Source of the DNA: Bactericera cockerelli
Taxonomy: Eukaryota; Arthropoda; Insecta; Hemiptera; Triozidae
Assembly: GCA_024516035.1 (NCBI GenBank)
Contig: CM044959.1
Coordinates: forward strand, 24,004,933-24,068,932
Length of the DNA stretch: 64,000 bases
Direction: 5' to 3'
Below are positions 21,275 to 30,720 of this stretch, piece after piece; position 1 is the stretch's first letter, and each line of letters begins with the position of its first letter. The notes beneath the pieces are model-generated. The model ran no database searches. It was not told the DNA's origin and saw nothing but the letters and a program-made list of their open reading frames with translations. The position numbers were made by a program, and so were the translations under genes.

Positions 21275-21478
21275 TTGAGTTTAATATGGCTTTCAACTGC
21301 ATGGTCATATCACACGGGGGTTCACCCTCCATTCGCTTGAAACTCACAAACCAGCAATGCAAATTAACTTCACCCAGCTTCAGTGAGGTCGGGAATAGCC
21401 AATATCAGGAGGGTTCTAAATTGAATGGTCACTCACCCATGTCCTAACCTCGCTGCACGTTGCTTAACTTTAGAGACA
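21275..21478 (-). repeat. 5S-derived SINE (family C), reverse orientation
   Basis: Reading the minus strand, AAGTTAAGCAACGTGCAGCG and GACATGGGTGAGTGACC correspond to the 5S rRNA internal promoter. The shared body (CCTCACTGAAGCTGGGTGAA...GAATGGAGGGTGAACCC) and the GTTGAAAGC end follow. Confidence 0.7.
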
Positions 21479-21847
21479 AAACGAGTAGGTACTGGTTTAT
21501 TCAACGTACCCTTGACGCTAGGGCTACAGGACTTAAGTCCGACCCTGAGAAAGAGAAAATTTGAGTTTTTAAATTTTATGTGTGTGCGAGAGAGAGAAAA
21601 TTAAAAAGACGACCTGACAGAGAGTAAGTGAGCGAAAGAGAGAATGATAAGGAGAAAGAATGATTGAATAACCCATTAGAAATTCAGAGCATATTAAAGT
21701 GGTTTTGGTTTTGAATTGATTTCGTGGAATAATTTTTGAAAGACGGGTAAATTGGGTCTTTTCTTTCCTTTATTGGGTCTTTTCTTTACATCCTCTTCCT
21801 AAAAGAAGTCTACAAATATGCAAAAATTGTCCTTTCTGTAAGATAAG

Positions 21848-22095
21848 GGTAGTCACGGTTGTCCAGTGGGTTACCGCTCTTGGCTTGCGTGCAGCGTGCA
21901 CGGTGACCTGGGTTCGATCTCCAGCAGGGCTGGATTTTTTCGGGTCTGTACTTGCATGTCCGGGGTCCAATCATACCTCGTGAGGAAACATGAGTAGCTG
22001 CTTTAATATGAGCAGCGTAGAGAGGCGAAATTATAAGCAGAAATAAGATAAGGATTATACCGGATACGAAAAAGTCCTATAATTCTGCTCTTTTA
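21848..22095 (+). repeat. tRNA-derived SINE family A
   Basis: The A-box region is AGTCACGGTTGTCCAGTGGG and the B box GACCTGGGTTCGATCTC. The body has ATACCTCGTGAGGAAACATG. Confidence 0.75.
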
Positions 22096-22667
22096 TTATA
22101 CACATTTATTTAAATTATTATTATAAGATAAGGAAAGTAAAAAAATGACAGAGGTTACCTTCAAGCATTTTATAAATAGATATATGTATAGGGTCAAGGG
22201 GGGTATTTACGAACAGGGGGTAATTACGAACAGTGGTCATTGTACCTAAACAGGATAAGATATTTCGAATCTGGTGGTTGAATACTATTATTTTGAATTG
22301 TTTTTACAGGTTGAACACGAGTTTTCGATAGTATTTATTTTCAGTTGTAGTTAGTAAGCTAGTGAAAATAGCTCTATCAAAAAAATTGATTTTTGAAGTT
22401 TTTGATTTTTTTAAAACAATTTTTTAGATAAGTGTTACTTGAATTTTTATCATTATTTTACTTTTAATTATTGATAAGCATGTTTTTGGTTATTATTTTA
22501 CAAAAAAAATTGTTTTAACCATTTTTTAAGTTTTAGTTTTTGGGTGTTCTTAATTACCCCCGCATTTTTTTGCTATGGGGTAATTACGAACGCATATTTT
22601 GGGTGTTTGTTTTACCCTATAACTTTTTTTGTATTTATCAAAACACTCAGAACGCCCGGAACTACAA

Positions 22668-22840
22668 GATGAAGAAACCACCTCCTTTGTATACAGAAGC
22701 ACAAATGATATCTGCTATTGTATTAGATATTTTTAATGGCAACCTGGCTGTCAGAAGAGCAACGGCAGTGTTTTGAGATTCCGCAAACCAAAGTAGAATT
22801 TTCCAAACGTAAGGCTCAAAATCCTGAAATACTGGGAGGT
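22668..22840 (+). pseudogene. Remnant of a pogo/Tigger transposase DNA-binding domain
   Basis: YTEAQMISAIVLDIFNGNLA followed by VRRATAVF matches the psq-type helix-turn-helix consensus of pogo transposases. A frameshift after this block is followed by IPQTKVEFSKRKAQ. No DDE catalytic region remains. Confidence 0.65.
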
Positions 22841-23147
22841 TGTAAGAAGTACCAAGATATTAGTACCCTAATGTATTGGACCCAATGAAGGTATTTGTGT
22901 ACTTGAACATAGCAAAAGAAAGGAAGAAAAATGAAAGTGTAGAAAACGAAAAGAAATATAGGGGGAACAGTTTCAAAAAAGAAGAAAGAAATGAAGGTAG
23001 AAGAAGACAAATCTGAGATTGACAATGACCTAGAAACTATTGATAAGACCAAAATCTGTAAAAAAAAAAAAAAAAATTAAAAAAATATGTAAAACACCTT
23101 TCAAAAGCTCTCATAATTAACTATTACTATTATTATGCTTTTATTAC

Positions 23148-23395
23148 CAGCCTCCGTGGCGTAACGGTTGTGACTACTGCCCGTAGTCCAAAGATCCTTA
23201 GTTCGATTCCCGGTTGGAGCAGACTTTTCGCACAGAAAATTCTGTCCCCTCCGAACATGTGAGGCTGGTGATTCCGGCCCCACCCAGGCTGGGTGAGGTT
23301 AATGTGGGTAGCTGGTACGATTCCCAGCGAATGGAGGGTGAAACCCCCGTCCTGTCTACCTCAAGTCAGGATGTTAAAACCAAATAGAATCAATG
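23148..23395 (+). repeat. tRNA-derived SINE family B, nested in the Tigger element
   Basis: CCTCCGTGGCGTAACGGTTG and TAGTTCGATTCCCGG form the tRNA-like A and B boxes. The body, CCCAGGCTGGGTGAGGTTAA and GCGAATGGAGGGTGAAACCC, is the same as in the 5S-headed family C. Confidence 0.8.
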
Positions 23396-23935
23396 GACAT
23401 GAAAGGAGCCTAGACATTGGATCTGGGCGTCCATATAAACCTCTCATTTAGGTATCTTTACCTATCTCACGGACACGAAATTATTTATATTACTATTATT
23501 TGCAAGATAGAGATACCCTATTTGATAAGAGCTGACTACCTTCGTGGTTAGGATTCAAACCACTATCCTGTGTGTCCATAAACTTTGCATATTGTCATAC
23601 AGGTGGCTAAAGACACAAAGTACAATTTTGGTGTATGATTTGTACATAAATAGCACATATTGCCATTAAAAAGTTCGTTTTTAATATTGTATAATGTGTT
23701 CGCATTTACCCCGTCAGGCGGGGGTAAATGCGAACAGGCGGGGGTAAATAAGAACACCACTAAACAGATACTACAGTATGCACAAAACTATTTATAATGC
23801 ACCATTAGAATGCTAAATAAGTCTATATACCAAAAAAATCACAAGACATGGATTTTACAAAAGCAACTCTGCGTTACAGATATGTTTATAAAATGTAGCT
23901 CAAAATCGTTCGTAATTACCCCCCTTGACCCTATA

Positions 23936-24842
23936 CAGGGTGTCCCACCAAAGTTGGACACCTCAAATTACTCGGACCCTGAAAGAGTTTTTGTAAAATA
24001 AACTCGGTTAAAAAAAAAAAAAAACCAAGTAAAATTATTTTACACCCTGTATGAAAATTTTTGCTGACAATTGAAAATGCGTGTTTTCATTACACAAACA
24101 CTTTCTATTCTTGTTATCGAAAAAATTAAACGAAATCATTATTCGAGATTTAGAAAAAAAAAAAAAAAAAAACACTGCCAATCATGGACACAATACTTCC
24201 TCGTGATTGTTTCACATTGTATACACGACCACGTGCCAATTTTGAGATTTTCTATTAAATCAACTGTATCTCCAAACCGCTTAACCGATTTTCTTCAAAT
24301 TTGTTTTAAATGGGACCATCTACAGAACGTCTCCTATATGTGTGCAAAATTTCATCAAAATCCGTTCAGTAGTTTCTGAGATTTGCGCGTTACAAGGAAT
24401 ATTTTTAACAGACCGACGGATCGACAGACGGACACAAAACCAAAGTTGCTCAGGAGGTTATGAAACGTCCAGAAATCGGAGCAAAAAATATATTTATTTT
24501 TTTTTTTACAAAAACGAACAAAATAATACTTCTCCGATTTCTAATATTAGAAATTTCTTGGAAGTAAAATGGTCAAAAAACCTACCCTGTATGTAATATT
24601 TTAGTTCAAAAAAGTACTCAGAAACCATTTAGAAGTTGAATTATCAAATAAAATTCAGGTCGATTCATTTAAAAATCGAAAGTTGACACCTCAATTTTTG
24701 ACTTTCGAACCACCCTGTATAAAAAAAAAAATTCATGACTGAAACCGCATAATTGAAACATGTACCCTTGAATTTTTTATTTTTCAAAAACTCTTTCATG
24801 GGCCGGGTAATTTGAGGTGTCCAACTTTGGTGGGACACTCTG
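23936..24842. mobile_element. Tc1/mariner-like nonautonomous element, ~0.9 kb, TA-flanked
   Basis: The left end CAGGGTGTCCCACCAAAGTT and a nearly perfect inverse at the right end give about 40-bp terminal inverted repeats. They are flanked by TA at 23934-23935 and 24843-24844. The interior includes AAATTTCATCAAAATCCGTT and a CAGACGGAC run. There is no transposase. It abuts the previous element with only shared TA dinucleotides between. Confidence 0.75.
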
Positions 24843-25429
24843 TATATCTCGAGCTTTTTAGAACCCGTCCCTAATTTACAAGTAAGTAATGTCAACTCGA
24901 GTGACATTTGTCCGTATTTCGGGTGAGAGTCGAAGGTTCAGGCGTAAAATGTTTCTACAGCCGAAACGGTAACAGATGGGTGAGATGGGCAAAATCTGAC
25001 TCTTGTCGACCCCCCTCCCCTTAACCGATCACACTATTTCAAAAAGTCATCAAAGGCATAGCCGAAGTTATGGACTGCCGTCCAGACTTAAGGCTTTCTG
25101 GTGTGACGAATGGAGGTTAGGAGGTATAGTGATGGATAATTGAGGTTCCCGCCTAGAGTCGTCTTTAGCTTGCCCAGTATCGAGGTATTCTACCAAGCAG
25201 GATAGATTTTTCCTGGTTGAGTTGAGGTCTGCCTCTACTAGGTAGGAGCCTGCGCTGCGGTCGAGTGTTCCTTCCTAGCCGGCCTAAAAACAATAGGTAA
25301 AATTCTAAGACCCCAATGAACATGTATACATACTAATAACAATTTTGAAGAATCCGGTCGGGTGCTATCGCTTAACAGACAGACAAACGAAAGCCAAATC
25401 GTCCAGTACCCAAGTTAAAACAGAACCTC

Positions 25430-25568
25430 GTCTCTAGTGAGGTCGCTTATTCCTCATGAGGTATGAGTGGACCCCGGACATCCACGCAGAAAATTTCTGC
25501 GCTGCCGGGAATCGAACCCAGGTCACCCTGCTTGCTAGCCTACTCCACTCGGCCACAGTGACTACTTA
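25430..25568 (-). repeat. tRNA-derived SINE family A, reverse orientation, 3' truncated
   Basis: The inverse of GTCACTGTGGCCGAGTGGAG heads the copy at its right end, and GACCTGGGTTCGATTCCCGG is the B box. Confidence 0.75.
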
Positions 25569-26106
25569 ATAAAGTAAGCACAGTGATTCCCATCCTATAA
25601 TGCTGATGTGCTATAAAATTTCTGAAGATAAAAAAAGCCCTCAATATTAGTTGGGTTCAATACAAAATCTCTTTCTTTTTATAAACATCTTCAAAATTTT
25701 GTCTGCGGCTAAGTCCAATATCTTTGATCTTCATGCTAAGTGTGCCGCGATGCTAAAAATGTTAAGAACCACTGCTTGGCCATTTTATCTTACCGGCTGC
25801 TCTGGTAACTGTAAAATTGACATTAACAGTGACAGACAAATGAAGTTGGGAACCAGGTTATTTTCTCCACCTATGAAACGTTGAATACAAAAATGCAACA
25901 GCTGTATTTTTACAAGCTATAAGTGGTGGCTATTTGTTTTGTCTGGGAAATAGAGAACATCAGAATTTCATTTTTTTTTTTTTTTCTTTTATTGTAATAA
26001 TTAAGTTTACATTGTTTAGAAGTGGGTTGACATGAAACATGGTTGCCTAGACAATCTTAATCAGCGTGTAAATAAATAAATGAATAATAATACAGGCAGG
26101 CAGGAG

Positions 26107-26206
26107 AAAAGCCGGAGGCAGCTGAAGAGCCAGATAGCCGGAGGCAACAGAAGAGACGGATGGCCTGAGGCAGCAGAAAAGCCAGATGTCCAGAGGCAGT
26201 GGGAGT
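26107..26206 (+). repeat. Degenerate ~26-bp tandem repeat
   Basis: Four imperfect units around GCCGGAGGCAGCAGAAGAG follow one another. No function is evident. Confidence 0.7.
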
Positions 26207-26380
26207 CACTTAAAGATCTGCACGGCAAGTCTCTGAAAGCAAAAAGATAGATAATTAATATTATTAAACACTTTATTGGATATACATAGACATAATTAGG
26301 TATGTACAGTACAAATAATTATTATAAGAATCAAATAATGGAAACAATAATGGAAAGGAAAAAAATAATGTATATAATAG

Positions 26381-27361
26381 AGTGGGTCAATAAATCATTT
26401 TATTTTATTTAATTAACGCTATACCCCGGAAAAGTGGTGGCTTATCGAGATAAGACTTTTGAGCAAAAAAACTTTTTGGACCACGTCTTCCGGTCGCGCA
26501 AAGGCTTTCAAAATGACGAAAATCCAAAAAAAAAAGAAAATTTAAAAAAATGTAAAAAAAATTATAATCGATTTTTTGGTTTGCTATAGCATATACTAGT
26601 TATAAAAAGACCAGACTAGTATAAAGAGTTTAAAAAAAAACACCAATGAAACCCCTTTACCGGTCACCTTTCGAACCCGCGACCTCTGGATTACCAGTAG
26701 ACGTCTTGACTACTGAGATACGGGTAGGGTCTGGATGGAATTCGTCGTATACTCGTACCTATAACTTTTCTTCGTGAGTTCTGTGTCAATTTTTAAGCTG
26801 GTCTGAATGATATACATAAAGTAAGTAGGTACATAGATTTAGAGGATAACTATTCAAGGCCTTTGCACAACCGGAAGGGTTGGTCCGATTATATTTTTTT
26901 TTGGTCTCTGCGGATTCTTCGGACCTTCATGCAAGTAATAATTTCTATGGGGAGTCAGATTAAAAAAAAAATTACCTATATTTTTCAATTCCTTGAAAAA
27001 GGGCAAATTATAGTTGAATTTTCGTGAAATTCACAAATTTCAAGGCCTTTGCGCGACTGGTAAAGGTGTTTTCATTGGTGTTTTTTTGAACTCTTTATAC
27101 TAGTCTTTTTATAACTAGTATATTCTATAGCAAACCAAAAAAATTGATTACCTATCAATTTTTTTTACATTTTTTTTAAATTTCTTATTATTATTTTTTT
27201 TTTTTTTTGGATTTTCGCCATTTTGAAAGAAAGCCTTTGCGCGACCGGAAGACGTGGTCCAAAATTTTTTTAGCTCACAAGTCTTACCTTGAACAGCCAC
27301 AACTTTTCCGAGGTATAGCGTTAATTAAATAAAATAAAATGATTTTTTGATCCACTCTAAT
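26381..27361. mobile_element. Foldback element with ~280-300-bp inverted arms
   Basis: The left arm starts AGAGTGGGTCAATAAATCA and runs to about 26665. The right arm (about 27055-27361) is its inverse, ending GATCCACTCT. Both arms carry GACCACGTCTTCCGGTCGCG and ATACTAGTTATAAAAAGACC. The central part includes a reverse tRNA-like stretch (26655-26735). Arms this long with no transposase resemble foldback elements or long-TIR MITEs. A target duplication could not be fixed with confidence. Confidence 0.75.
26655..26735 (-). repeat. tRNA-like sequence inside the foldback element
   Basis: Read on the minus strand, TATCTCAGTAGTCAAGACG and GGTCGCGGGTTCGAAAGG give A- and B-box-like blocks. It is SINE-like and not a convincing tRNA gene. 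Confidence 0.5.
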
Positions 27362-27494
27362 ATACAATAAAAAGGGAAAAGAACAGAAAAAAATATATAA
27401 ACATGTGTCCTAACTAAAGGGAGGGGTTATTGCCTATGCCAATCTCTTCCACCCTACCCTTGGAGTTCCCTATCTAGATATTTCAATAATAATA

Positions 27495-28082
27495 TAAAAA
27501 ATCTGGTGTAAACATCACACGACTTTCCTTATCTCCCAAAAAGGAGTCGAATTCCGCCACTGGGTGTAACTGAACGGTAACAGATAAACTAAAATTCAAT
27601 AATAAAATAAAGTTAGTCCAATCGGGTCCCCCTACAATACCGGTAAATTGGGGCCGGTTTCCAAAAAGTTAAAGATATCAAAAAAATGATCAGAGTGAAC
27701 CCCTTTTATTTTTTTAATTTGAGAAAATGTTGTTCTCTAACTTTTTTTGTATCTTTAACCAATTCAAAGAAGCGGTGCTTGCGGCCAATATTTGCGGCCC
27801 TGCGGCCGATTTCAACCAAAAGTTTCATGGTTCGTCTGGTGTATAAAATTAATTACCATACCAAATTTCAAGTCTCTAGCTCTTACCGTTCTTGAGATAT
27901 CCTGTTCACACACACACAGACACACACACAGACACACACACAGACAGACGCACGGACCAATGGCTGAAAACCACTTTTTTGGTATCCTGAGGCTATGATT
28001 CGTCCAGAAATGTGAAAAGCTGGGTAGGTCAAATTTTAGACGAATACAATACTTTCCTTATTATAGGATAAGGAAAGTAAAA
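27495..28082 (+). mobile_element. Helentron-like nonautonomous element, copy 2
   Basis: It has the same 5' end (AATCTGGTGTAAACATCACA), a longer CACACAGA microsatellite, and the perfect 12-bp hairpin at 28050-28061/28068-28079. It lies immediately beside a decayed LINE. Confidence 0.65.
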
Positions 28083-28099
28083 AGAAGCTAAATAAATAA

Positions 28100-29010
28100 A
28101 AATACATAGAAACAACATGTTAAAAAAAAAAATTAAAATTAATTTATATTTTCCAAGAAATGTTTCTATGAGAAACTTGATTCTCCATAGTTCATCAGGC
28201 AATTGATTCCATGATCTTATAGCATTAACAGTAAAACTATTCCCCATATGGTTAGTACAGTAGAACCTTGATTATCCCGTCCTCAACCATGCGGATACTT
28301 GATTATCCAGATTAAAAAAAAAACACGCTGTTATTGAATAGGTGCATAGCAACGCTGCTACTGATAATCAGAGCTCCAAGCATACATGCATGAAGACTTC
28401 TTCTTATGATTCCTTGGATCAGGCAGTTTTCAAGTGGTTTTTGCAAGCAAGATCTACCGGACAGCCTATCAATGACCTGTTGATGTGTGAAAAGACATTG
28501 AAGACTAATAAGAAACTAGGAGGGGACAAAATTTCTTGTTATAATAAAATATATCAAAATACATCTGCTTTTACACAAAATCAAAATTCTTCTTTATTAT
28601 TTGGTTTTTTAGGGTCCTCTCAATTATCCAGACTTTTATATACGACCTCGACTATCCAGCATACGGGCATACCCCTAGTAGACATTAATCCTCAGATAAT
28701 GAAGGTTCTACTGTATTGTGAGGTGGAATAGAGAGATAAGTGAAGCGAGTATTATGACTGTGGAATGAAGAGTGTATGAAATGATGAGTGAAGATATGGA
28801 GGTGAAGCCTCATTCAAAATTCTCCACAGTAAGCCCAATCTCAGATGTTTTAATCTCTTATCAATTCGTAACCATTGAAGATTTTTTCATTTAGCTAAAA
28901 CATGATCAAATGAGTGAAACACAACACAAGCATTCTGAAATGTTTGAAGTAAATTCCCTTTGATGTTTGACATAGCAGCTCCAGTATTCAATCAAAGGAA
29001 ATATAAGAGA
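28100..29010 (-). pseudogene. Decayed LINE 3' end (reverse transcriptase C-terminus)
   Basis: On the minus strand, frame-broken pieces read LLQTFQNACVVFHSFDHVLA, RLKHLRLGLLWRILNEASPP and NSFTVNAIRSWNQLPDEL. These are the conserved C-terminal blocks that follow the reverse transcriptase in jockey/CR1-type LINEs. A Tigger MITE (28258-28713) splits the fragment. Confidence 0.7.
28258..28713 (+). mobile_element. Tigger/pogo MITE with a CENP-B-type domain remnant
   Basis: The ends are CAGTAGAACCTTGATTATC and the inverse of CAGTAGAACCTTCATTATC, flanked by TA (28256-28257 and 28714-28715). The interior encodes SYDSLDQAVFKWFLQARSTG and LLMCEKTLKTNKKLGG, the second CENP-B/Tc5 helix-turn-helix of Tigger transposases, joined to noncoding ends by deletion. 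It is inserted in a LINE remnant. Confidence 0.85.
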
Positions 29011-29781
29011 AGTACATAGGAGCTGTTTTGTCTTGCAGGGCTAACACCAGAGAAAAGATGAGGGTCAGATGACACAAATTTCATATAGTGATACAAGCAC
29101 AGATAGCACAATGATATAGTAGTGGCAAAGAAAAGAACTGAAATTTTTTGGGATAAACAAGCTTTTAACTAGACAGGCTTGCTGTCTCACAATAGTGATG
29201 ATCATAAAACCATTCATGCTTATTACATTACTTACTTTACTTTTCATGTCCGGAACAACATATCTTTCATAATGTATCTTAGATTGGCCAGGGTTAGATC
29301 TTGTTGGGTACAGGGTTCATCCAATTGATTACAGACAAGGAGATGTTCATTTGTCTGCAACTGTCCACAGTGGCAGTCAATATTCTTTTCATATCCCCAT
29401 ATCTATAGATTACAATAGATTCAATCAAAGGCTAGTGACACTCTAGTTTCCATAGTTCAACCTTGTGGACTTCAGTAATGTGAGTACACTAGTACAGCTG
29501 TCGATGCTTGTTGTCGTTCAAATAAAACTTTTCTTATTACATTAATATTATTTTTTTAAATAAATTTCCAATCCTTTGATTGTTAGTTCACTGTATTTTA
29601 ATAATACACTCCTCTTAACTGCAAAAAAGATAACTAGAAAAGTAAAAAATAATAATTGAGTTAAGGTTATTCCATTATTCCACGGTGAAAAATTACCTTC
29701 ATAGATAAAATTTCTCTATTCTCTTCTGAAGGGAAACTTTTGAGCTCTGGGTGGGGAAATGGAAAGAGTTTCATGGAACGT
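29011..29781. other. Intergenic stretch without recognised features
   Basis: No gene or transposon end was recognised. Confidence 0.5.
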
Positions 29782-29785
29782 TTAA

Positions 29786-30137
29786 AGGTGGGTTTCCATT
29801 GCGTCGGCTTTTGCCGATCGGCATTGCCGATCAGCAAAGCCGATGTAATGGAAACGTACTTTTTGGCAAGAGCAAAATGCCGATCGGCATAGAATTATTT
29901 TACCGAATGAGGTCGGTACGGATCAAACAAATGCCGATCGGCATTGTCAGTGGAAACGTGCCGAGCATGCCGAGTCATTAGTTTGTTCCTTTTTGTTGTT
30001 GTGTCTTGAACTATTTTCAAACCTTTTTATATACGAATGCCGACTAATCTTTAAAACCAATGGAAACAGATCGTGCCGTTCGGCATTTGCAGATCGGCAT
30101 TGTCGATCTGCAAAAGCCGACGCAATGGAAACCCACC
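29786..30137. mobile_element. piggyBac-type MITE rich in CGATCG palindromes
   Basis: TTAA at 29782-29785 and 30138-30141 flanks inverted ends GGTGGGTTTCCATTGCGTCG and its inverse. The inside repeats GCCGATCGGCAT and variants at least five times, a self-complementary motif spread over the element. TTAA duplications are the mark of piggyBac elements. There is no coding capacity. Confidence 0.8.
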
Positions 30138-30147
30138 TTAACCATTT

Positions 30148-30282
30148 CAAACGTTCGTACAACACAATTTCGCAGGACATAATGTTCTTTCAACACAAAT
30201 TCATTCAGCATAACGGTCGCACAACATAATCGATTTCGATTATTATGCTGTATGAACTTGTGTTGAACGAACGCACACCCTA
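30148..30282 (+). repeat. CACAACACAA / CAGCATAA word repeat, second site
   Basis: The words CGTACAACACAATT, CAACACAAATTC, CAGCATAACGG and GCACAACATAATCG recur as at 20268-20430, here ending in a partly palindromic section (ATAATCGATTTCGATTATTA). Confidence 0.65.
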
Positions 30283-30720
30283 AAAAATCGATTTTTATTT
30301 TGTTAACAAAATATTACCGCGATATTTTTGAATTTTTTTTTTTTTTTTTAGTGATTACTGATTAGTGATAATGATTAGTTAATAAATCTATGAAATTTGA
30401 GGAACAATACAATTTTATGGTAGAGTTTGCTTTAAAGGTACTAATTTAGGTAACATTTCAATTTGTGAATATAATATTTTTTCCTATATCAATAGTTATA
30501 AATAATAAAGAACTAACAGGAACTAAAAACCATCAACACAATCTTGATAGCTGCTCTCAGTGGAGATTACTTTGTCCATTTCTTTAATGAGTCCTTAATT
30601 TAAAACTTCTTACTAGAATACCCTGTACTTTCTTCTTTATCTGTGCTAATTTTACTCTTCTACAAGCTTCAACTAACTTTTTTGTCTACACCCAAAATTT
30701 ATTGATTTTCAGATTAAAAA
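30283..30720. other. Upstream region of Atg7
   Basis: No gene is seen. TTGATTTTCAG ends 10 bases before the Atg7 start codon and looks like a 3' splice site, so the true promoter is probably further upstream beyond a noncoding first exon. Confidence 0.45.

Larger units (their letters stand above)
22191..23931 (+). mobile_element. Tigger/pogo-type DNA transposon, internally deleted
   Basis: Terminal inverted repeats GGGTCAAGGGGGGTA.TTACGAAC (22191 onward) and their inverse (to 23931) are flanked by TA at 22189-22190 and 23932-23933. Inside, around 22660-22840, a frame-broken stretch reads PPLYTEAQMISAIVLDIFNG and NLAVRRATAVF. This is the psq/CENP-B-type helix-turn-helix that starts pogo-family transposases. 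The catalytic DDE part is absent. A tRNA-derived SINE has inserted at 23148-23395. The repeated motif GGGGTAA(A)T.CGAAC near both ends may be transposase-binding sites. Confidence 0.8.
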
